In this document: in pieces, positions 6,063 to 14,100 of the stretch
How the letters are laid out: each line of letters begins with the position of its first letter
How positions within the stretch are numbered: position 1 is the stretch's first letter
Assembly (NCBI GenBank): GCA_902775835.1
Contig: CACYNZ010000036.1
Span: 2,106 to 18,076, forward strand
Reading direction: 5' to 3'
DNA: 15,971 nt
Source: an uncultured Eubacteriales bacterium
Lineage (GTDB): Bacteria > Bacillota_A > Clostridia > Christensenellales > Aristaeellaceae
Program-made: the position numbers and the translations under genes
Notes under the pieces: generated by a model
The model's database searches: none
Seen by the model: the letters and a program-made list of their open reading frames with translations, nothing else
Told to the model about the DNA's origin: nothing

Positions 6063-8525
6063 ATGGACATCAGAATTGCACTGGCAGGCAACCCGAACAG
6101 CGGCAAGACAACCCTGTTCAACGCGCTGACCGGCTCCAACCAGTTCGTGGGAAACTGGCCCGGCGTTACCGTGGAAAAGAAAGAAGGCCGGCTGAAAAAG
6201 CACGACGGCGTGATCATCACCGATCTGCCCGGCATTTACAGTCTTTCCCCCTATACACTTGAAGAAGTGGTCGCCAGAAACTACCTGATCCATGAGCGTC
6301 CCAACGCCATCCTCAACATCATCGACGGCACCAATCTGGAACGCAATCTCTATCTGACCACCCAGCTGGTGGAACTGGGCATCCCTGTGGTGGTGGCCAT
6401 CAACATGATGGACGTGGTGAAAAAGAACGGTGACAAGCTGAACACCCAGGATCTCGCAAAGCAGCTGGGCTGCAGAGTCATGGAGATCTCCGCCCTGAAG
6501 GGCACCGGTGTCCTGGAAGCAGCGGAAGCGGCCATCGAGGCCGCGCGCGGCACGAAAACCGTGCCGCAGCATACCTTCTCAGGGCCTGTGGAACACGCCC
6601 TGGCCCACATCGAGGAAGCCATTGTGCATGATCTGCCGGAAGAGCAGCAGCGCTGGTACGCCATCAAGGTGTTTGAGCGGGATGACAAGGTGCTGGAGCA
6701 GCTCAAAATCCCCGCGGAAACCATGAAGCACATTGAATCGGATATCGCAGCGGCAGAGAAGGAACTGGACGACGATGCCGAAAGCATCATCACCAACGAA
6801 CGGTATGTATATATCGCCACGGTTATCAAGTCCTGCTACCGCAAGCACAATGCCGGCAGTATGACGGTTTCCGACAAGATTGACAGGGTTGTGACCAACC
6901 GCTGGCTCGGCCTGCCCATTTTCGCGCTCATCATGTTTGCCGTATACTGGATCGCCATGGTGGCCGTGGGCACCCCTGCCACCGACTGGGCAAACGATGG
7001 ACTGTTCGGAGACGGATATCATCTCTTCGGAAACGGCACGGCGCAGTATGAGGAAGCTGTGGAACGCTACGGCGACAGCGATGCGATCATTGATGCGTTT
7101 GCCGAAACCTACGAAGTGGAAATCAGCGAAGAGGATCCGGCGTCTTCCCTCCAGGCGCTGGTCGCCGCTGTACCGGATGACGCCAGCGTGACCTACATCA
7201 CCCAGGATGAGGAAACCCTGGAAACTGAAGAGCATCCCGGCACCACCAAGGCGGATCTTCAGGCCGCGGTGGATGAGTATGTGAGCACTGAGGAAGGATA
7301 CAAATCCGACATGGGTGCCCCCGATCCCGCCGCCTACGGCACCTGGGTACCCGGCATCCCGGTGCTGGTGGAAAACGGTCTGGACAAAATCGGCGTGGCC
7401 CCCTGGCTGAAAGGTCTGATCCTGGACGGCATTGTGGCCGGTGTCGGCGCCGTACTGGGCTTTGTCCCGCAGATGCTGGTTCTGTTCTTCCTGCTTGCCT
7501 TCCTGGAGGCCTGCGGCTATATGGCCCGTATTGCCTTCGTGCTGGACCGTATTTTCCGCAAGTTCGGCCTGTCCGGCAAGTCCTTCATTCCCATGCTTAT
7601 CGGCGTGGGCTGCGGCGTGCCCGGCATCATGGCTTCCCGTACGATCGAGAACGAACGCGACCGCCGCATGACCATCATGACGACAACCTTCATCCCCTGC
7701 AGTGCCAAGGTGCCCTTCATCTCCATGATTGCCGGCGCCATCTTCCACAAGTCCGCATGGGTGGCCACCAGTGCCTATTTCATCGGCATGGCCGCCATCA
7801 TCATCAGCGGCATTATCCTGAAAAAGACGAAGCGCTTTGCCGGCGAGCCCGCACCCTTCGTCATGGAGCTTCCCGCCTATCACTGGCCCACACTGATGAA
7901 CGTGCTCCGCTCCATGTGGGAACGCGGCTGGAGCTTTATCAAGAAGGCCGGAACCATCATTCTTCTGTCCACCATTCTGGTCTGGTTCTTCAGCCGTTTC
8001 GGCATCGTGGATGGTGCATTCCGCATGCTGGGCGAGGAAGAGCTTGAGCAGTCCATTCTGGCAATGGTCGGCAGCGCGATTGCCTGGATTTTCGCTCCTC
8101 TGGGCTTTGGTACCTGGCAGGCCACTGTGGCATCCTTCACCGGCCTGGTCGCCAAGGAAAACATTGTGGGCACCATGGGCATTCTTTACGGCGGCGTCAG
8201 CACCTATGCCAATCTGGCCGCCTCCTTTACAGGAATCGCCGCATACTCCTTCCTGGTATTCAATCTGCTCTGCGCTCCCTGCTTTGCCGCCATCGGTGCC
8301 ATCAAGCGGGAAATGAACAACGCGGGCTGGACCTGGTTTGCCATCGGCTATCAGTGCGGCTTTGCCTATGCCGTCATCCTGATGATCTACCAGTTCGGCT
8401 GCCTGTTCACCGGCAATGCAAACGTGATCGGCCTGATCGCCGCCCTCGCCGTGCTCGGCGCCATGATCTACATGCTGTTCTTCAGAAAATATCAGGAAGC
8501 CACGAAGCTGACCCGAAAGGTGTGA
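6063..8525 (+). CDS. feoB: FeoB ferrous iron transporter with GTPase domain and large external insert
   Basis: An 820-residue inner-membrane ferrous iron transporter. The N-terminal G domain has G1 GNPNSGKT (residues 9-16), G2 Thr36 in WPGVTVE, G3 DLPG (54-57), G4 NMMD (114-117) and G5 SALKG (143-147), followed by the helical GDI-like region to about 275. The membrane part has the two Gate regions: GYMARIAFVLDR through CGVPGIMA and IPCSAKVP, then VAKENIVGTMGILYGG and the final FNLLCAPCFAAIGAIKRE, with the conserved pore cysteines present. Typical FeoB proteins are near 700-770 residues; here about 110 acidic residues (roughly 318-430) are inserted after the first membrane segment, on the extracellular side. 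An AGGAGG lies 11 nt before ATG 6063, slightly long spacing. It is third in the feo operon, after two feoA genes. Confidence 0.97.
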   Translation: MDIRIALAGNPNSGKTTLFNALTGSNQFVGNWPGVTVEKKEGRLKKHDGVIITDLPGIYSLSPYTLEEVVARNYLIHERPNAILNIIDGTNLERNLYLTTQLVELGIPVVVAINMMDVVKKNGDKLNTQDLAKQLGCRVMEISALKGTGVLEAAEAAIEAARGTKTVPQHTFSGPVEHALAHIEEAIVHDLPEEQQRWYAIKVFERDDKVLEQLKIPAETMKHIESDIAAAEKELDDDAESIITNERYVYIATVIKSCYRKHNAGSMTVSDKIDRVVTNRWLGLPIFALIMFAVYWIAMVAVGTPATDWANDGLFGDGYHLFGNGTAQYEEAVERYGDSDAIIDAFAETYEVEISEEDPASSLQALVAAVPDDASVTYITQDEETLETEEHPGTTKADLQAAVDEYVSTEEGYKSDMGAPDPAAYGTWVPGIPVLVENGLDKIGVAPWLKGLILDGIVAGVGAVLGFVPQMLVLFFLLAFLEACGYMARIAFVLDRIFRKFGLSGKSFIPMLIGVGCGVPGIMASRTIENERDRRMTIMTTTFIPCSAKVPFISMIAGAIFHKSAWVATSAYFIGMAAIIISGIILKKTKRFAGEPAPFVMELPAYHWPTLMNVLRSMWERGWSFIKKAGTIILLSTILVWFFSRFGIVDGAFRMLGEEELEQSILAMVGSAIAWIFAPLGFGTWQATVASFTGLVAKENIVGTMGILYGGVSTYANLAASFTGIAAYSFLVFNLLCAPCFAAIGAIKREMNNAGWTWFAIGYQCGFAYAVILMIYQFGCLFTGNANVIGLIAALAVLGAMIYMLFFRKYQEATKLTRKV

Positions 8526-8529
8526 CACC

Positions 8530-8703
8530 ATGCTTCAGGGAATCACAGATAACGCCGGAACCATCATCGTCAGTCTTGTGCTGATCGCTCTGGTAACCGG
8601 CATCATCCTGCAGCTGCGCAGGGATAAAAAGCAGGGAAAGTCCTCCTGCGGCGGAGCCTGCGGAGGCTGTCCAATGTCAGGATCCTGCCACAGGAAGCAA
8701 TGA
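8530..8703 (+). CDS. FeoB-associated Cys-rich membrane protein
   Basis: A 57-residue protein read directly from the sequence. It has one N-terminal membrane helix (TIIVSLVLIALVTGIILQL, about residues 11-29), a basic stop-transfer patch (RRDKKQGK), and a C-terminal cysteine cluster SCGGACGGCPMSGSC (Cys40, 44, 47, 53). This matches the small FeoB-associated Cys-rich proteins found just after feoB in many Bacillota. The Cys tail would lie in the cytoplasm by the positive-inside rule and may bind Fe2+ leaving FeoB or form an Fe-S site; this role is unproven. The ATG is 4 nt after the feoB stop, and its AAAGGTG ribosome binding site lies in the end of feoB, so translation is likely coupled. Confidence 0.88.
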   Translation: MLQGITDNAGTIIVSLVLIALVTGIILQLRRDKKQGKSSCGGACGGCPMSGSCHRKQ

Positions 8704-8710
8704 TCTCAGA

Positions 8711-8748
8711 GAGGCGCGGACGGTCCGCGCCTCCTGTCTTTCAGGAGG
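8711..8748 (+). promoter_or_regulatory. Two mutually exclusive hairpins covering the HMA gene ribosome binding site
   Basis: Hairpin A: GAGGCGCGGA (8711-8720) pairs with TCCGCGCCTC (8724-8733), a 10-bp GC-rich stem with a 3-nt loop and no T-run. Hairpin B: CCTCCTG (8730-8736) pairs perfectly with CAGGAGG (8742-8748) across a 5-nt loop, burying the Shine-Dalgarno sequence of the next gene. The two share 8730-8733, so they cannot both form. When A forms, the ribosome binding site is free; when A is disrupted, B can hide it. This resembles a translational switch, or at least differential expression within the feo operon. Confidence 0.55.
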
Positions 8749-8755
8749 AATAAGC

Positions 8756-9016
8756 ATGATCAGAATAACCCTGGAAATTTCCGGCATGATGTGCAGCATG
8801 TGCGAAGCCCATATCAATGACGCAGTCCGCTCCGCCTTTCCGGTAAAAAAGGTGCAGTCCTCCCATAAGCGCGGAGAAACCCTCATTCTCACCGAAACAC
8901 CCCTGGATATGGAAAAGCTCCGGGATGTTATCGGCGCAACAGGCTATACCCTGACAAATGCAAAGGAAGAAACCGTGGAAAGCCATTCCTTCCTCGACAG
9001 ATTCAAAAAGCACTGA
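8756..9016 (+). CDS. Heavy-metal-associated (HMA) domain protein
   Basis: An 86-residue protein beginning with IRITLEISGMMCSMCEAHINDAV: the GMxCxxC motif (Cys13, Cys16) of the HMA/Atx1 fold, here GMMCSMC. The beta-alpha-beta-beta-alpha-beta order is recognisable through the final GATGYTL, the usual G-Y end of HMA domains. The C-terminal ~17 residues form a short charged extension. HMA proteins carry soft metals such as Cu+; its position at the end of the feo operon suggests accessory metal handling, perhaps guarding against copper or zinc when iron uptake is high, but this is inference. AGGAGG lies 7 nt before ATG 8756 and can be masked by a hairpin. A terminator follows at 9027-9052. Confidence 0.85.
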   Translation: MIRITLEISGMMCSMCEAHINDAVRSAFPVKKVQSSHKRGETLILTETPLDMEKLRDVIGATGYTLTNAKEETVESHSFLDRFKKH

Positions 9017-9026
9017 CCGCGGCAAC

Positions 9027-9052
9027 AGGAAGTCCTTCATGGGCTTCTTTTT
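9027..9052 (+). terminator. Rho-independent terminator of the feo operon
   Basis: GAAGTCC (9029-9035) pairs with GGGCTTC (9041-9047) with one G-U wobble and a 5-nt loop, followed by TTTTT (9048-9052). It lies 10 nt after the HMA gene stop. Confidence 0.75.
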
Positions 9053-9074
9053 CCCTGTCCGCATACCGGCACTG

Positions 9075-9109
9075 AAAAGGAAGCACCGTCCATCACGGAC
9101 AGCACTTCC
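9075..9109 (-). terminator. Rho-independent terminator after ansA
   Basis: Read on the minus strand, a 13-bp stem (arms 9097-9109 and 9079-9091, ends GGAAG/CTTCC, with three G-U wobbles in the middle) and a 5-nt loop are followed by TTTT (forward 9075-9078). It lies 40 nt after the ansA stop, tail-to-tail with the feo terminator. Confidence 0.75.
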
Positions 9110-9148
9110 CGAATCACCGTATGATCTTTTTGTGCCTGCACTGTCTCA

Positions 9149-10183
9149 TTAAACTCCCTCGGATTGACTGTGCACCGTCACCTCGCCGCGCAGGCTGCGC
9201 TCCATTCTGTCCCGGATTTCCTGGTCCGACAGTCCGCGGCTGAACAGATAATAGAGCTTTGCCACCGCGGCCTCTGTTGTAATATCGTATCCGCTGACCG
9301 CTCCGGCTTCCTTCAGCGTGCTTGACGTTTCATAGGCACCCAGGGAAACGGTGCCATGCGGGCACTGGGAACACACAATAATGATCGTACCGTTTTCGCT
9401 GGCCTTCCGGATGATAGGCAGCAGGGAATCCGCGTGCCTCGGGATATTTCCCGCGCCGAAGGTCTCAATGACAATGCCCTTCAGCTTTTCCGTCATGATG
9501 GAATCAAACAGTTCAAACTGAATGCCCGGGAAAACCTTGATCACGCCGATGGGAACGTTTACCAGATGCTGCAGATAGAAATTTCCCGAGCAGGCCGGGA
9601 GCAGCGCTGCATGGTTATATCGAATTTCAATCCCCGCATCCGCCAGCACGGGATAATTCGGGGATTCAAAAGCGATCAGGTCATCTGCGGAATACTTGAT
9701 GGCGCGGTTGCCGCGCAGAAGCTTTCCGCCGAAATACAGGCAGACTTCATGCACCAGATCGCTGGAAGCGATCAGCATGGCTGTGATCAGATTATCCCGG
9801 GCATCATTGCGGATTTCGCACAGCGGGATCTGTGAGCCGGTCAGGATGACCGGCTTGTTGTTTTTCCGGAGCATGAAGGAAAGCGCGGAGGCCGTATACG
9901 CCATGGTATCCGTTCCGTGCAGCACGACAAAACCGTCATAGTCCGGGTAATGCAGCCGGATGATTTCCCCTATGGTGTTCCATTCCAGTACCGTAATATT
10001 GGAGGAATCCAGCAGCGGTTCCATATCCACAATGTCCCAGGCCGGCATCACCGGCGAGACAAGCTCCGGGATCTGGCGCAGAAGCGCATGAAATGCTTCC
10101 TTCTGCGGGGCATAGCCGTGCTCCGTCCGCGTCATCCCGATCGTTCCGCCGGTATAGATAATCAGAATCCGTTTTCCTGACAT
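9149..10183 (-). CDS. ansA: Type I (cytoplasmic) L-asparaginase
   Basis: A 344-residue enzyme hydrolysing L-asparagine to aspartate and ammonia. The catalytic set is present at the same numbers as in E. coli AnsA: Thr14 in YTGGTIGM (10-17), Thr91 and Asp92 in HGTDTM (89-94), and Lys163 in RGNRAIK. The substrate-binding DSSN lies at 59-62. The length matches the E. coli type I enzyme (338), and there is no signal peptide, so it is the cytoplasmic form. The C-terminal small domain is recognisable by the IVIETFGAGNIP and SQCPHGTVSLGAYE stretches, the latter near the allosteric Asn site region of AnsA-type enzymes. The start at 10183 has AAAGGA about 7 nt upstream. It follows the HAD gene by 54 nt on the same strand with no terminator between them, so it is probably cotranscribed. 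Confidence 0.95.
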   Translation of the reverse strand: MSGKRILIIYTGGTIGMTRTEHGYAPQKEAFHALLRQIPELVSPVMPAWDIVDMEPLLDSSNITVLEWNTIGEIIRLHYPDYDGFVVLHGTDTMAYTASALSFMLRKNNKPVILTGSQIPLCEIRNDARDNLITAMLIASSDLVHEVCLYFGGKLLRGNRAIKYSADDLIAFESPNYPVLADAGIEIRYNHAALLPACSGNFYLQHLVNVPIGVIKVFPGIQFELFDSIMTEKLKGIVIETFGAGNIPRHADSLLPIIRKASENGTIIIVCSQCPHGTVSLGAYETSSTLKEAGAVSGYDITTEAAVAKLYYLFSRGLSDQEIRDRMERSLRGEVTVHSQSEGV

Positions 10184-10237
10184 GGCATAATCCTTTCCGT
10201 GCGCTCTCTTGTTCAGGATTTTCCATCGGCTTCCTGT

Positions 10238-10900
10238 TCAGTCCGCCTTTTGATCAAGCAGCTCCATCACATCCGACAGGGAGGGCAAAATGTATGCTGC
10301 CCTTTTTCGCATCTCCTCATCCGGCGGCAGCATGTCCGGTACCATGACAGGAACCATGCCTGCCCGGTCCGCCGCAATAATGCCGTTGTATGAGTCTTCA
10401 ATCACCATGCATTTTCCCGCATCCACATGCAGCTGTTCCGCCGCTTTCAGGAAAATGTCGGGTTCCGGCTTGCTCCGCTTCACCATGTCCCCGCCCACAA
10501 TTGCCTGGAAACCCTCCAGAAGGCCGGCGTCCCGGATTTCGGATGTGACAATCGCGGTTCGCGTGGAGGAAGCAATGGCTGCCGGAATATGCATGCCGCC
10601 AAGCATGGCGAGCAGCTCGCGCACCCCCGGCTTCAGCGGCAGCTTTCCGTGATCGTATCTGGCATGGAAAATCTGTGACCGCTCTGCATTGTATGCATCA
10701 TAGGGAAAATCCGGCCCGTAAAAGTCCAGAAAAATCTGTCTGCATGTCGCTGCATTGACGCCGATGGCTTTCATGTACGGGATATCCAGATCCCTGAATC
10801 CATATTTCTCAGCCATCTCCTGCCAGCAGTTGTACACCGCCCGCTCCGAATCGAATATCACACCGTCCATGTCAAATATGACAGCCGAAGGACGAATCAT
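10238..10900 (-). CDS. HAD-IA family phosphatase, beta-phosphoglucomutase-like
   Basis: A 220-residue protein with all HAD motifs: motif I FDMDGVIFDSE (nucleophile and acid/base Asp), motif II SST in AIASST, motif III Lys in KRSKPEPD, and motif IV VIEDSYNGIIAA. The helical cap between motifs I and II and the FDSE/KPEPD/EDSxxG pattern place it in subfamily IA, which includes beta-phosphoglucomutase and 2-deoxyglucose-6-phosphate or 5'-nucleotide phosphatases; the substrate cannot be told from motifs alone. The start at 10900 (MIRPSAVIFDMDG) is chosen because AGGAG is 6 nt upstream; an upstream in-frame start would add 40 Cys-rich residues across the promoter. It is unrelated in detail to the two DLDE-type HAD proteins at the left end. 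Confidence 0.88.
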   Translation of the reverse strand: MIRPSAVIFDMDGVIFDSERAVYNCWQEMAEKYGFRDLDIPYMKAIGVNAATCRQIFLDFYGPDFPYDAYNAERSQIFHARYDHGKLPLKPGVRELLAMLGGMHIPAAIASSTRTAIVTSEIRDAGLLEGFQAIVGGDMVKRSKPEPDIFLKAAEQLHVDAGKCMVIEDSYNGIIAADRAGMVPVMVPDMLPPDEEMRKRAAYILPSLSDVMELLDQKAD

Positions 10901-10981
10901 GCGCTTCTCCTCCCCTTTGCTTACCGTGATTTGCCCGTTGGCCGGCACTTCCCTGCCTGCCGCCCGGACGCATACAGGGCA

Positions 10982-11011
10982 AGTATAACACCTGCCCAAA
11001 TACAGGCACAA
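10982..11011 (-). promoter_or_regulatory. Possible promoter of the HAD-ansA operon
   Basis: On the minus strand TTGTGC (11006-11011) and TATACT (10982-10987) are separated by 18 nt. The predicted start near 10975 leaves a leader of about 75 nt to the HAD gene. It is the clearest sigma-A-like match in the 261-nt gap between the HAD gene and the DUF5107 gene. Confidence 0.5.
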
Positions 11012-11089
11012 GAGACGCACGGACGGAATTCACGGATGCCGCTGCCCGTTTTCCATTCCGCCTGTCCGCCTATTCCTGTTGTTTTTCGG

Positions 11090-11130
11090 AAAAACGGAAC
11101 CGGCAGCGCAGGTGCACGCTGCCGGTTCCG
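11090..11130 (-). terminator. Rho-independent terminator of the GH35-DUF5107 operon
   Basis: A perfect 14-bp stem (CGGAACCGGCAGCG at 11095-11108 and its complement at 11117-11130, 8-nt loop) is followed on the minus strand by TTTTT (forward 11090-11094). It lies about 30 nt after the DUF5107 gene stop. The A-run continues into a second small perfect repeat, GTTTTTC/GAAAAAC (11081-11095). Confidence 0.9.
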
Positions 11131-11161
11131 CTGATGTTTCCTATACTGCTGCGTTTGCTGA

Positions 11162-14100
11162 TTACTCTGCCTGAAGCGCTTCCAGACCCCTGCGGCCCAG
11201 CTCCATCATGCGCCGGCAGTAATCATCACTGCGTTTCTGGATATCATCCTGATACACTTCCAGCTCCGGCATGGACACCGCGAAGAAATCATAGCCCACG
11301 CGGTCAAATATATGGCGTTCACCGAAAATGATCAGCTGATGGAAGGATTTCTTGGCCTTTTCCATATCCCCGAGCGCGGCAAACGCCAGGCCCTGATAAT
11401 AGATGTAATCCGACGGCTGATCGTTATAGTACCGCACAGGTTCCGGTACCTGCGACCCCTCCGTAGCCCTGACAAAGCAGGCTTTCGCCTCATCCGCGTT
11501 TCCGAGCATGCGGTTTGCGCAGCCCATCACGTACCATGCCCGGTTGTCCGGCACATTGTCCAGCTTGCCTTCACCCAGGTTCACAGGATACGCAAGCGTA
11601 CGGCGAGCATATTCCATAGCCTCCTCCGGCCGGCCTTCCTCCAGGGCACACTCGGCAAGGGCAAACAGCGCTTTCTTGTATTCGTCAGCCACCTTGCCCT
11701 CTCCGCCTTCCCATACATGGAAAGTGTAATGCATCATCAGGTCCAGTGCCTTTTCATGCTGGCCGTCCAGATTGAGCAGTTTTACATACGCCAGCATCAG
11801 CGCGTACCGGTCCGGAATCAGCTCCGCATGGGCTTCCAGCAGTGCCAGACGTTCCTTCACCGAATGCTCCAGCCGGTCAAGCAGCTGCTCCTGCTCCAGC
11901 AGGAAACGGCTGTTTCCGGGCTCAAGACGGCATGCCTGTGCGATCTCTCCGGCCGCAAGGCTCCTGTCCCCATGATTGTAGCAGGCAATGGAGAGTGCAC
12001 GGTGTGCGCTTGCCAGTTCCGGCATCTCACGCACTGCCGTCTGCCAGTGACAGATGGCTGCGTCATACTGTTTCCGGTCATAGAGCAGTTCACCCAGGAA
12101 ATAATGCGCTTTGGGTGCCTTGGGCAGGATGGAAACCGCGTATTCCAGGATCTTCTTTTCCAGCGGCCGGTTCGGGAAGCACAGGTCCGTGGACATGCTC
12201 TCTCCCTTCTCCGCGGCGCTCCGGGCCGCGTCCGCATGGCCCATTCGGCCTTCTGCGAAGGCCAGGGCGTAATGCTTCATCGGGCCTTCAGCAGGGCATG
12301 CGCGCAGCGTGTCCGCCGCTTCCTGCCAGAATCCGAATCCCATGTATTCATAGGCCACATTCAGGTATTCCTCAATCCTACCGCCGGTGGCACGGTCAAA
12401 GGCTGACCGATCCGCACTGCGCCGCAGCAGAGAGAGATACAGCGGATCAATGGCAAGGCTTTCCTCCAGGAACCGGGCATATTCCGCGCTGTCCGGGCAC
12501 AGACGTCCGAGAATGCAGGCTTTCAGAGACCGGGCCTTCATGTCATGCCAGCCGCGGAACAGGCTCTCATCCGCAAACTGCAGCGCCTTTTGCATGCTGC
12601 CCTGTCTGACACAGATGCAGGCCAGATGCTGGAAAGCCGCTCCGGCGGTTTCGGCGCTCCAGGTCGCCTTGTAGAACGCATCATAGGCTTCCTGCAGTCT
12701 GTCCAACTGTTCCAGGGCCAGACCGAGGTTGAACCAGGCTTCTCCGGAATAGGGGTTCGGATTGCGCCAGGTCTGCTTGGCAATGGCGGCACGGAAGTAT
12801 TTCACGCTTTCTTCCGTCTTCGCATTCCGGAGCAGGTAAAGACCATAGGCATTATTCAGACGGATGTCCGTGGGATCCCGGCGAAGTCCCTCCAGGTAAT
12901 AGTCCGAAGGCAGATACGTGGCATGCCGGTACTGTTCCAGATGCTGGCCGGCCAGGTACAGTTCCTCAAGGGACTGGATCTCTTCCGGGCTGCCCAGCAC
13001 GGAAGCCGGTTCGGGAATGGGGCGGTTCTCCTTCACATACTCCGTGTACGCGCACAGCACACTGCCCTGCTCATCCCGGACTTCCACCCGATAGTCACGC
13101 AGGCCTTCCACCGTATCCACAAAGGCAGCTGCCGGGGAGAGATCGACGGTTTTCCGGTAAACTTCCACGCCGGATGACCAGGCGATCACTGAAGCATGCT
13201 TCCACGTTCCCGTGGCATAGACCTTGAGGCGTGCCCGGGCCGCCCGGTTCTCCACCCGTTCAGCGGCTTCCCTGCCATACTCGAAGGGGCTTGCCTCCAC
13301 CACGCGGCCCTCTGCGTCCAGGAAGTCCACGCCCAGGACCACATCCCGGGTGGCATTGCTCACGCGGCCCACCGTCTTGTAGGGCATGAAATACTGGACA
13401 AAGTTCTTTTCTTCCTGCGGCTTGAGCCAGGCAAAGTCAGGCTGGTTGTCGCAGAACACACCGGTCATCAGTTCAATATAGGGGCCGTCCTCATCGGTGA
13501 GATTCCTGTCCCAGGTCTTTCCGAAATCGCCGCAGCCCCAGGTCCACTGCTTCTTGCCGGGGCTGATATGATGATCCGCCACATGCAGAAGCCCTGCATC
13601 CCTGCCCTCGTCAAAGTTGCCCACAAAGTCAAAGTCAGAATGCGCAGCCATATATGACGTGGGCACCCGGATACTCCTGTAGCGCGAAATATCCACGCCC
13701 GCAGAGTAATCCGCCTTGTAATACTCGCCGGTGGCGATGGGGAACGTGGAAACGGCGCGCTTGCCGTGGTCCATGACGGCATTTACGTCCGGCGGGAACA
13801 CCGAGAACGTGTCGTTATTGACAGACACGGCAGGGTTTGCCCACCACAGGAAAGTCTGCGGATAATCCGTGGGATTGAACAGTCTGCCCCGGATCTCGAT
13901 ATAGGCACGGTCCGGGTACAGGGTCATGCTGGCATTGCCCTTGGTGCCGTGGATCCGGTCGGTTTCCCCGATCACCACAGTGGCCGATCCGTCCTCGTTC
14001 TCGTGCCAGGTGCAGTCCACGGGCATAAAGGTGGACGGCCTGTGATGCTGCGGCCAGTTGAACTCAATGCCGCCGCTGATCCAGGGACCGGCAAGCCCCA

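Noticed and set aside
6579..8531. A 650-codon open frame on the minus strand opposite feoB
   Set aside because: It lies wholly antisense to a well-supported feoB, has the His/Gly/Asp-rich composition of an antisense shadow, and has no recognisable domain or ribosome binding site.
8711..8741. Intrinsic terminator between the Cys-rich and HMA genes
   Set aside because: The 10-bp stem is strong, but the following sequence (CTGTCTTTC) lacks a proper T-run, and the HMA gene with its own terminator follows within 25 nt.
10901..11020. N-terminal extension of the HAD-IA gene by 40 codons
   Set aside because: HAD motif I normally lies within the first ~15 residues, AGGAG precedes 10900, and the extension overlaps the likely promoter.
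11312..12406. A 364-codon plus-strand open frame opposite the TPR region
   Set aside because: It is a shadow of the repeat-rich DUF5107-TPR gene, with no start signal and no recognisable motif.
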